Shown: positions 1 to 6,486 of the stretch, in pieces | How positions within the stretch are numbered: the stretch's first letter is position 1 | Layout of the letters: every line of letters begins with the position of its first letter | NCBI GenBank assembly: GCA_018813805.1 | Contig: JAHJAP010000110.1 | Span: 1 to 8,572 of the forward strand | DNA length: 8,572 nt | Source: Patescibacteria group bacterium | GTDB taxonomy: Bacteria > Patescibacteriota > Patescibacteriia > Patescibacteriales > GWC2-42-12 | Direction: 5' to 3' | The notes under the pieces: model-generated | What the model saw: the letters and a program-made list of their open reading frames with translations, nothing else | Database searches by the model: none | Told to the model about the DNA's origin: nothing | Program-made: the position numbers and the translations under genes

Positions 1-2345
1 ATAAATTAATAAATCTTAAAAATGTAAAAATAGAATTTCACACTTTACTTTTAGCAAAAAAAAAATTAATACATCAATTAGCTTTTATTTGTTTTTTTAA
101 ATTTACTTTTAAGTCAATTAATTTATTAATTACTTCAATTTATAAAACTTGTTTTTACTCTGGCTGGATAACATTATTTTTAATTAGATTTTTTTATTTT
201 GCTTCAATAATTTTAATAAAATTAATTATTAAACCAATCAAGTCGCTAATTACTTTTATTAATAAATTAAATTACTCAACATGGTTTAATCAGCGCTTAA
301 TTATTAAAAAATTCTTGCCTCGCCCCAACTTATTTTATCTACGATCAGTAATAATATTCGCTTTAGTATTATTAATTTTAATTTTACCATTTAAGGCTTA
401 TACTTATTATAAATCATTAGATACTATTCGCGGACAAGTTTTAAAAGAAAGTAAACAAGCTATTAATCAATTATTATTTGCTGGCAAATCAGCTGTTGAT
501 TTAGATTTTAATCAAACTCAAATAAATTTTTCTCAGGCAGGTAATAACTTTTTATCAGCTCAGGATAAATTAAATGAAATAAATGGCCTATTATTTACTT
601 TAGCTGCTATAATTCCTGATAAAAATTTACAGTTAACTGCTGTTGCTAAAGATATTTTACAGGCCGGTCAATTAAGTTCAGAAATTGGCAAAAATTTAAG
701 CATGATAATAGAAAAATCATTTAACAAAACCAATGGGCTAAAAGAAATTTTAGATAATTTTAGATTGTATGGCCGCTTAGCTGCTTCTAAGACGTTTAAA
801 TTAAATAATCTATTAACAACCATAGATAATAATAATTTGCCAGATCAATACAGCCAACAATTTATTTTGCTTCAAGAAAAAACAAAGATTCTTAATAATA
901 GTTTAACTGAATTCGTTGATTTAGCTGATAAATTAGATAATTTTTTAGGCTTAACTCAAAACAAACGTTATTTATTAGTTTTTCAAAATAATACAGAATT
1001 ACGCGCTAGTGGCGGTTTTATTGGTAGTTATGCCTTGCTTGATTTTAGTAATGGTAAATTAAAAAATCTTGAAGTACCTGGAGGTGGTAGTTATGACACA
1101 AAAGCTGGTATGTTAGCTAAAATCATTGCTCCCCAGCCATTACAACTTATCGCGCCACAATGGTATTTTTGGGATGCTAATTGGTGGTTTGATTGGCCGA
1201 CTTCGGCAAATAAATTAATGTGGTTTTATGAAAAAAGCAATGGACCAACCGTTGATGGCGTTATTAGCTTTACGCCAACAGTGCTTGAAGAACTTTTAAA
1301 AATAATTGGGCCAATTGATTTAACTGAGCAATATAATATGATAATTGACGCTGATAACTTTTGGCTAAAAACGCAAGAATTGGTTGAACAAAAAACTAAC
1401 AAAACTAACCAACCTAAAAAAATAATTAATGATTTAATGAATAAAATTATTGCTGAATTACCAACAAGAATTACTAAAAACAATTTAATACCTTTATTAA
1501 AAGTTACTGAACAATTATTTAGCGCTAAACAAATTTTATTTTATTTTACTGACTCTGATTTGCAAAATAAAATTGTAAAATTAGGTTGGGATGGGGGTTT
1601 TAAAAAAACTGACAAAGATTATTTAGCAGTAATTAACACAAATATTGCTGGAGGCAAAAGTGATCGTAAAATTCAGGAAACAATAGATCATCAAGCAAAA
1701 GTAATGCCTGATAACACAATTATAGATACTGTTACAATCAAAAGAACTCACACTGGCATTAAAAATGAATTATTTTGTGGCGTTAGAAATATTGATTGGA
1801 TGAGAATTTATGTACCGCAAGGCAGTCAGCTTATTAGCGCGCAAGGGTTTCAAGCTGTTGATGAAATTTATTTTAAAAAACCAGACAATGCATGGCAAAC
1901 TGATTTAGATATTTATAAAACTGAATCGCAAACAATAATTGATAAAATTAGTGGAACAAAAATTTATAATGAATTTAATAAAACTGTTTTTGCTAATTGG
2001 TCGCAAGTTAATCCAGGTCAAACTATTACTATTATTTTAAAATATAAATTACCTTTTAGAATAAATGAATCAATAAAATCAATTAATGAATCAATAACTG
2101 ACAAAATTATTAACAAAGCGCTTGATTTAATTAATCAAAATCAAAAAAAGGTTTATCCTTATTCATTATTAATTCAAAAACAGCCTGGAGCAAAAATTGA
2201 TCAAATAACAGCTAATTTAATTGTTAATAATTTTTCATTAATTTGGAAATATCCAACCGAATTGGTTGTTAATAAAACTGGTTGGCAAATTAATAATAAT
2301 TTAGATTCAGATAAATTTTGGGCAGTATTATTAGAAGAAAAATAA
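1..2345 (+). CDS. DUF4012 domain membrane protein, 5' end cut by the window edge
   Basis: The frame ending in TAA at 2343-2345 is open back to base 3, so about 780 residues are visible and the true start lies outside the window. The first candidate initiator in frame is TTG at 315, but the 104 codons before it have no stop and no ATG. They encode hydrophobic membrane-like sequence (about 160-235), so I treat that TTG as internal. A clear transmembrane helix follows at about 330-395. Numbering from 315, the DUF4012 signatures are RYLLVFQNNTELRASGGFIG (218-237), NWWFDWP (289-295) and VDGVISF (from 313). The C-terminal region is beta-rich, with NWSQVNPGQTITI and a final EEK. Family knowledge: DUF4012 proteins occur in Patescibacteria and Actinobacteria, often in envelope or exopolysaccharide contexts, and have no settled function. 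The bulk is probably outside the membrane. It lies 11 bases before the next gene, which suggests co-transcription. The domain assignment is strong; its role is unknown. Confidence 0.88.
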   Translation, partial: KLINLKNVKIEFHTLLLAKKKLIHQLAFICFFKFTFKSINLLITSIYKTCFYSGWITLFLIRFFYFASIILIKLIIKPIKSLITFINKLNYSTWFNQRLIIKKFLPRPNLFYLRSVIIFALVLLILILPFKAYTYYKSLDTIRGQVLKESKQAINQLLFAGKSAVDLDFNQTQINFSQAGNNFLSAQDKLNEINGLLFTLAAIIPDKNLQLTAVAKDILQAGQLSSEIGKNLSMIIEKSFNKTNGLKEILDNFRLYGRLAASKTFKLNNLLTTIDNNNLPDQYSQQFILLQEKTKILNNSLTEFVDLADKLDNFLGLTQNKRYLLVFQNNTELRASGGFIGSYALLDFSNGKLKNLEVPGGGSYDTKAGMLAKIIAPQPLQLIAPQWYFWDANWWFDWPTSANKLMWFYEKSNGPTVDGVISFTPTVLEELLKIIGPIDLTEQYNMIIDADNFWLKTQELVEQKTNKTNQPKKIINDLMNKIIAELPTRITKNNLIPLLKVTEQLFSAKQILFYFTDSDLQNKIVKLGWDGGFKKTDKDYLAVINTNIAGGKSDRKIQETIDHQAKVMPDNTIIDTVTIKRTHTGIKNELFCGVRNIDWMRIYVPQGSQLISAQGFQAVDEIYFKKPDNAWQTDLDIYKTESQTIIDKISGTKIYNEFNKTVFANWSQVNPGQTITIILKYKLPFRINESIKSINESITDKIINKALDLINQNQKKVYPYSLLIQKQPGAKIDQITANLIVNNFSLIWKYPTELVVNKTGWQINNNLDSDKFWAVLLEEK

Positions 2346-2356
2346 ATTTTTAATAT

Positions 2357-4306
2357 ATGACAGTATACAATAATAAAGAAGTAAAAATTAAGTTTGGCAA
2401 ATCTAGTTTGAATGAATTTATTAGCAGACGATTGCCTAACGATGATGAAATAAAAGCTTTTGATCAGTATCTGGAAAATGAAGAAAAAAATGAAGAAATA
2501 AAAGAAAGCTTAAACGCAATTTATCAAGATGATAATGGTCAACAAATTAATGTTGAAAAAATGGAAATTAAAAAACAAAATAGATTATTAAAATGGCTGA
2601 ATAATTTATTCTTAACAATAATTATTATTGGTAGTTTGGTTTATGGTTGTTATTATCTTTATATACTTTATGGCCAAAATACATTATCAGTAGGATTGAT
2701 AGTTGAAGGCGATAAAGAAGTAATGGCTGGAAAAGAATTTTTTTATATTGTTAGTTATCATAATAATGAACGCATTGACATGAAAAATGTTGAAATTAAA
2801 TTAACTTATCCTGAAAATTTTATTTTTTTAGACAGTCAACCAGCAGCAAATTCAAAAAATACTATTTGGCATTTTGAAACAATCAAAGCGCATCGTAGTG
2901 AAATGATAAAAATTAAAGGCAAGCTTATTGGCGAACAAAATTCATCTAATATAATTATTGCTGATGCTAATTACACTCCTGCTAATTTTTCCAGTGAATT
3001 TAAAAAATCAACAAGCATGGAAACTACAATTAATGAATCAGGGTTAGAAATAATAATACAAGCCGCTTCTAGCGTTTTTGTTGAAGAAGATAATGAAATT
3101 ATTTTAAAATTAAAAAGAAAAGAGATTAGTTATTTGCCTAATTTTTTAATAGATATTAATTGTCCTGATAATTTGGAAATTATGAAAAATGAAAATGCTT
3201 CAACTCAAATTATTAAACAAATAGAAAAAAATATTTGGAAAATTGATAATTTGGGAACTGTTGGGCAGGAAATAAAAATAAAATTTAAAGTTAAAGAAAA
3301 AAAAGACAATAATCAAAATATAATTTTAAAATTTGGACAAAAATTAACAACTCTGTCAGGTGATAAATTTTATATTTTTTATTCAAAAATTTTAAATTAC
3401 GAAATATTGCAAAGTGGTTTAAATTTAGACTTAACTATTAATGACTCATCAATTGATCAAGGTATTAACTTTGAACAAACATTAAATTATTCCTTAAATT
3501 ATACCAATAAAAGCGCTGCTGAACTTAAAAATATTATGATTATGGTTGTTTTAGAAGGTGATATTTTAGATTGGAATAGCCTTAAAATTAATAATGGACA
3601 AATAAAAGATAATACTATTAATTGGACAAAGGCTGAAATTCCTGATTTAGCCGCTTTAGCTAAAAATAGCGGGGGCGTAATTAATTTTAGTATTAAAATT
3701 AAAAAACAAGATCAAGTAGTAGAAATTGTTAATCAACAAATAAAAAGTTATGCTCAATTTTCCACAGAAGGCAGGGAAATTAAATCAAACGAAACTAATC
3801 GCAGCAAAATTATTATTAATAAAATTAATAGTAATTTAAACTTGCAAGAACAAATTCGTTATTTTAATGATGATAATATTGCTGTTGGTTTTGGTCCTTT
3901 GCCATTTAAAGTCGGCGAAACTACTAGTTTAAAAGTTTATTGGACAATTAATAATAGTTTACATGAATTAAATAATTTAACAGTTAATGTTCAATTACCA
4001 AGTTATGTTAAATGGGGCAATAAAAATCTTGCTTATGTTGGTTCACTTGATTATGATGAACAAAATAATCAAGTTATTTGGACTATTGGTCGTTTGCCTG
4101 TTTCAATTTCACAAATTAGCGCTGAATTTAATATTGAAATTACGCCAATTGAAACAGATCGTAATAAAATTTTAGTTTTATTGCCAGGCACAATTGTTGG
4201 CGCTACTGACAGCGAAACCAATACTGTTATTAAAAAAACTTTGGGTGCGCAAACCACTAAATTAAAAGATGATAATATCGCCAATACTGATGGGATAGTA
4301 GAATAG
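2357..4306 (+). CDS. single-pass surface protein with four DUF11-like Ig-type modules
   Basis: This 649-residue protein has no recognised function. Residues 1-80 are hydrophilic, acidic and Glu-rich, ending in a basic stretch (KKQNRLLKW). One transmembrane helix follows at about 84-105. By the positive-inside rule the N-terminus is cytoplasmic and about 540 residues lie outside. The outer part repeats a beta-sandwich pattern of DUF11 type: a strand such as FYIVSYHNN or LNYSLNYTNKS, a central strand, then a conserved Trp (W171, W294, W423, W575) followed by an alternating strand such as IKIKFKVKEK or FNIEITPIE. The last module ends in GTIVGATDSETN, typical of DUF11 ends. There is no cleavable signal peptide, sortase motif or second helix. 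The start ATG is 11 bases after the DUF4012 gene. No Shine-Dalgarno sequence is visible; an AGAAGAA lies too far upstream. The likely job is a structural or adhesive envelope partner of the DUF4012 protein, which is inference. It ends in TAG. Confidence 0.85.
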   Translation: MTVYNNKEVKIKFGKSSLNEFISRRLPNDDEIKAFDQYLENEEKNEEIKESLNAIYQDDNGQQINVEKMEIKKQNRLLKWLNNLFLTIIIIGSLVYGCYYLYILYGQNTLSVGLIVEGDKEVMAGKEFFYIVSYHNNERIDMKNVEIKLTYPENFIFLDSQPAANSKNTIWHFETIKAHRSEMIKIKGKLIGEQNSSNIIIADANYTPANFSSEFKKSTSMETTINESGLEIIIQAASSVFVEEDNEIILKLKRKEISYLPNFLIDINCPDNLEIMKNENASTQIIKQIEKNIWKIDNLGTVGQEIKIKFKVKEKKDNNQNIILKFGQKLTTLSGDKFYIFYSKILNYEILQSGLNLDLTINDSSIDQGINFEQTLNYSLNYTNKSAAELKNIMIMVVLEGDILDWNSLKINNGQIKDNTINWTKAEIPDLAALAKNSGGVINFSIKIKKQDQVVEIVNQQIKSYAQFSTEGREIKSNETNRSKIIINKINSNLNLQEQIRYFNDDNIAVGFGPLPFKVGETTSLKVYWTINNSLHELNNLTVNVQLPSYVKWGNKNLAYVGSLDYDEQNNQVIWTIGRLPVSISQISAEFNIEITPIETDRNKILVLLPGTIVGATDSETNTVIKKTLGAQTTKLKDDNIANTDGIVE

Positions 4307-4342
4307 GGTCTGTCGCCGAATACCGTATTCAACAACAGGCCC
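4306..4342 (+). other. GC-rich 37-base hairpin element directly after the stop codon
   Basis: Bases 4306-4313 (GGGTCTGT) pair with 4335-4342 (ACAGGCCC), making 8 pairs with one G-U wobble. Inside, 4318-4323 (GAATAC) can pair with 4325-4330 (GTATTC); with a sterically possible loop this leaves 5 pairs. The two stems are separated by a symmetric internal loop (4314-4317 and 4331-4334). The element has 21 G or C in 37 bases, far above its surroundings. The wobble pair is G-U only in plus-strand RNA and becomes C-A in minus-strand RNA, so the plus transcript is the better candidate for the structure. It could be a 3'-end stabiliser, a short interspersed repeat or a recombination remnant. Confidence 0.6.
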
Positions 4343-4356
4343 AATTAGTAAAAAAC

Positions 4357-4393
4357 AAAGAACTGCAAAATAAAATGTTTTGCAGTTCTTTTT
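4357..4393. terminator. bidirectional intrinsic terminator between convergent genes
   Basis: A perfect 14-bp inverted repeat: AAAGAACTGCAAAA (4357-4370) and TTTTGCAGTTCTTT (4378-4391) with a 7-base loop. On the plus strand the stem runs into CTTTTT. On the minus strand it is followed by a T-rich stretch (TTTGTTTTTT). It lies between two genes pointing at each other and can end both the surface-protein transcript and the ribosomal operon. Confidence 0.88.
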
Positions 4394-4419
4394 ATGTGAA
4401 TATTTGATAATCTTGCTAT

Positions 4420-4441
4420 AGAGATACTAATTGCTATCTCT
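4420..4441 (-). other. small hairpin over the rpsI stop codon
   Basis: Perfect 7-base arms AGAGATA (4420-4426) and TATCTCT (4435-4441) with an 8-base loop overlap the rpsI stop codon. No T-run follows on the minus strand, so it is not a terminator by itself. It may add 3'-end structure to the operon mRNA, or it may be chance in A+T-rich DNA. Confidence 0.3.
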
Positions 4442-4889
4442 TTGACCACTGTGGCGCTCTACGAGCCTTTTTAAGGCCTGGTTTCTTTCTTTCTTTCTTT
4501 CTAGAATCGCGGGTTAACCAATTTTTTGCTTTTAAACTGGGCCTTAAATCTTTATTTAATATTTCCAATGCGCGCGCCATGCCATGCCGAGTTGCTTCAG
4601 CTTGAGCTTTTTTACCGCCCCCTGCGGTTATTACAGAAACATCCAAATCATCTGTTAATCCAGTCAATTTTAAACACTGAAAAACAATTGAAAATAATTC
4701 CTTGGAAGGAAAATATTGATCCACTTTTTGATTATTTACAATTATTACACCACTACCGTTTTTATATATTCTAACTTGAGCAACAGCAGTTTTACGTCGT
4801 CCAATAGCAAAAATAAACCTACCTTTAAATTTAATAGGCTCCTTTTGGATATCTTCGGTTTTTTTAATTTCCACTTTTTTATCACTCAT
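4434..4889 (-). CDS. rpsI: 30S ribosomal protein uS9
   Basis: Small-subunit protein whose C-terminal tail reaches the peptidyl-tRNA anticodon in the ribosomal P site. The protein has 151 residues. Family signatures are in order: GRRKTAVAQVRIY (30-42), the Gly-rich turn AGGGKKAQAEATRHGMARAL (89-108), LTRDSRKKERKKPGLKKARR (125-144) and the terminal PQWSKR. The ending SKR is the universal tail, with Trp where Phe or Tyr is usual. Residues 1-22 are a charged N-terminal extension before the conserved core; E. coli uS9 is about 130 residues. The ATG at 4889 is the first in frame after rplM, 8 bases beyond its stop, and no Shine-Dalgarno sequence precedes it. The segment coding for RKKERKK is a (GAAA)5 tandem repeat. 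It is the last gene of the operon, followed by the shared terminator, and ends in TAG. Confidence 0.97.
   Translation of the reverse strand: MSDKKVEIKKTEDIQKEPIKFKGRFIFAIGRRKTAVAQVRIYKNGSGVIIVNNQKVDQYFPSKELFSIVFQCLKLTGLTDDLDVSVITAGGGKKAQAEATRHGMARALEILNKDLRPSLKAKNWLTRDSRKKERKKPGLKKARRAPQWSKR
4482..4502. repeat. tetranucleotide repeat (TTTC)5 inside rpsI
   Basis: Five perfect TTTC units (GAAA in the coding sense) plus one base lie within rpsI, over the codons for the conserved RKKERKK stretch near the C-terminus. A change of one unit would shift the frame and remove the essential tail. Confidence 0.9.
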
Positions 4890-4897
4890 AATATTAT

Positions 4898-5266
4898 TTA
4901 TTGAATAATCAATCTTTTCATTATATTATTTCGTAATCTAGTTGGCGGCAACATTTCTCTAACAGCATGTCGTAAAATTTCCCCCGGATTATTTTTTAAT
5001 AAATCGCTAATCTTAGTTTTCTTAATACCGCCTTGATAACCAGAGTATCTAATATGCATTTTTTGTTCCAACTTTTTACCAGTAAATTTAAGCTGTTTAA
5101 TATTAACAACTTCAACAATATCGCCTAAATCTAAATTTGGCTGATACTCTGGTTTATTTTTACCACGAAGAATCAGAGCGATTTTGCTAGCTAATCTACC
5201 AGTTGCTTGATCTGTTGCATCAAGTTTGTGTAATTTTCTATTAATTTTAAATTGAATATTTTTCAT
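4898..5266 (-). CDS. rplM: 50S ribosomal protein uL13, short C-terminus
   Basis: Early-assembling protein of the large subunit that binds 23S rRNA. The protein has 122 residues. Recognisable parts are LDATDQATGRLASKIALILRGK (15-36), the YQPNLDLGDIVEVVN segment (41-55), FTGKKLEQKMHIRYSGYQGG (61-80) and NPGEILRHAVREMLPPTRL (93-111). The last corresponds to the family's P..ii..AV.GMLP.. signature, with Glu replacing the usual Gly. The protein stops at KRLIIQ, just where relatives continue with a Tyr-Gly-His-rich and AQ-P tail, so roughly 15-20 residues are missing compared with E. coli (142). The frame is otherwise clean, ending in TAA 8 bases before rpsI. It starts at ATG 5266, four bases after the rplQ stop. 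Pairing with rpsI is conserved across bacteria. Confidence 0.96.
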   Translation of the reverse strand: MKNIQFKINRKLHKLDATDQATGRLASKIALILRGKNKPEYQPNLDLGDIVEVVNIKQLKFTGKKLEQKMHIRYSGYQGGIKKTKISDLLKNNPGEILRHAVREMLPPTRLRNNIMKRLIIQ

Positions 5267-5270
5267 AATT

Positions 5271-5621
5271 CTATACTAACTCTATTTGAACTATTTTAGC
5301 ACCGTCCCCTTTTCTAGCTCCTAATTTAATAATTCTTGTATAACCACCTGAACGCTCTTTATAACGAGTACCCAAAACTTCCATAGTTTTTTTAACAGCC
5401 ATTTTTTGCGGCAATATTTGAATTAATTTCCTTCTAGCAGTTAAATCGCCTTTTTTAGCAACAGTAATTACTTTTTCCACCATTGACCTAACAACCTTAG
5501 CCTTAGCTTCAGTAGTTTTTACTTTTTCATAAATAATAATACTAGAAGCTAAATTTCGCAACATTAGCTCTCGCGGTTCTTTTTTTCTATCTAATTTTTT
5601 AGCTTTTTTTTGGTGTCTCAT
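5271..5621 (-). CDS. rplQ: 50S ribosomal protein bL17
   Basis: Bacterial large-subunit protein located near the exit of the peptide tunnel. The protein has 116 residues, close to the usual 115-130. Signatures are MRHQKKAKKLDRKKEPRELM at the start (family MRH...KL.R...hR..m), LRNLASSIIIYEKVKTTEAKAK (21-42), the KVITVAKKGDLTARRK helix, and the end GGYTRIIKLGARKGDGAKIVQIELV. The ending ELV is typical. It sits directly after rpoA (15 bases), the normal alpha-operon neighbour, and four bases before rplM. It ends in TAG. Start codon ATG at 5621, preceded by AT-rich sequence with no clear ribosome binding site. Confidence 0.97.
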   Translation of the reverse strand: MRHQKKAKKLDRKKEPRELMLRNLASSIIIYEKVKTTEAKAKVVRSMVEKVITVAKKGDLTARRKLIQILPQKMAVKKTMEVLGTRYKERSGGYTRIIKLGARKGDGAKIVQIELV

Positions 5622-5636
5622 TCTTATATTTTTATT

Positions 5637-6461
5637 TTAACTTTTTTTAAGTCGTCCTCTTTTTTTTAATTTAACTTCTTCTGGAATTACTTTTTCATCA
5701 ATTGATTTTGCATCCTGCTCTTTGTTGTCTGTTATTTCTTGAACTTTACTACTATCAATAATTTCACTTTTTTGATTATCGCTGATCAATGCTGAAAATT
5801 GTTCTATTAAAATTTTTGTTGCAGATTCAAATGCTTGTTCGGGAGTTATAGTGTTGTCTGTTGTAATATCTAAAATTAATTTATCCCAATTTATCATTTT
5901 GCCAACACGAACATTTTCTACATCAATACCAACAGCTAAAATTGGAGTAAAAATTGAATTCATTTCTATATAACCTGTTTCATGCTTTTTATTTTCACGA
6001 CTTTCAATGGTTACATACCCCCTGCCTTGCTTTACGAATATTTCCATATCTAAAACACCGGCCATATCAGTAATATGTGCTAAAACCAAATTTGGATTGC
6101 TTATTTCTACTTGACCATTTTTGCTAATATCAGCTGCTGTAACCTCTTTTTCTCCTCTAGCAACTAATTCTAACTTAACTGTTTCTTCTGTAAACATTTT
6201 TAAACGCAATTGTTTCAAATTCAAAATAATTTCCAATACATCTTCTTTAATATTAGGCAAAGCCATAAATTCATGTTCAGCTCCTTTAATTTTTACACCA
6301 ACAACAGCAGTCCCAGCAAGCGAAGAAAGCAAAACCCGTCTTAAGGCATTACCAATAGTAACGCCATAGCCAGGATAACAAGGCTCAATAATTACTAATT
6401 TTTGATTAGGTTTTGTTCCTTTAATAAACTCAATTTTTTTTGGCAAAGCAATTATTTCCAT
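5637..6461 (-). CDS. rpoA: RNA polymerase alpha subunit lacking the C-terminal domain
   Basis: The alpha subunit dimerises and is the scaffold on which beta and beta' assemble. The protein has 274 residues; E. coli alpha has 329. Residues 1 to about 228 are a complete N-terminal domain: GYGVTIGNALRRVLLSSLAG (31-50), HEFMALPNIKEDVLEIILNLK (63-83), the insert domain around 95-165, GYIEMNSIFTPILAVGIDVENVRVGK (163-188) and the closing helix PEQAFESATKILIEQF (207-222). The expected helix-hairpin-helix C-terminal domain that contacts UP elements and activators is absent. Instead residues 229-274 form a low-complexity charged tail (acidic, then KLKKRGRLKKS) ending in TAA. There is no sign of a frameshift before rplQ, 15 bases downstream, so the domain is not merely out of frame there. 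The start at 6461 gives the family's N-terminus. No Shine-Dalgarno sequence is seen. Confidence 0.96.
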   Translation of the reverse strand: MEIIALPKKIEFIKGTKPNQKLVIIEPCYPGYGVTIGNALRRVLLSSLAGTAVVGVKIKGAEHEFMALPNIKEDVLEIILNLKQLRLKMFTEETVKLELVARGEKEVTAADISKNGQVEISNPNLVLAHITDMAGVLDMEIFVKQGRGYVTIESRENKKHETGYIEMNSIFTPILAVGIDVENVRVGKMINWDKLILDITTDNTITPEQAFESATKILIEQFSALISDNQKSEIIDSSKVQEITDNKEQDAKSIDEKVIPEEVKLKKRGRLKKS

Positions 6462-6486
6462 ACGTGTAAAATAATTAAATATTTAA

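Noticed and set aside
1226..1483. Minus-strand frame of 85 residues inside the DUF4012 gene
   Set aside because: It is antisense to conserved DUF4012 motifs and hydrophobic only because of the AT-rich complement; no start context or homology is evident.
4306..4342. The hairpin as an integron attC site
   Set aside because: Only one side resembles the RYYYAAC core; the matching GTTRRRY is missing, and no integrase or cassette is near.
4069..4344. Minus-strand frame of 91 residues across the end of the surface gene
   Set aside because: It is a shadow of the strong plus-strand gene, runs through the GC-rich hairpin and has no recognisable domain.
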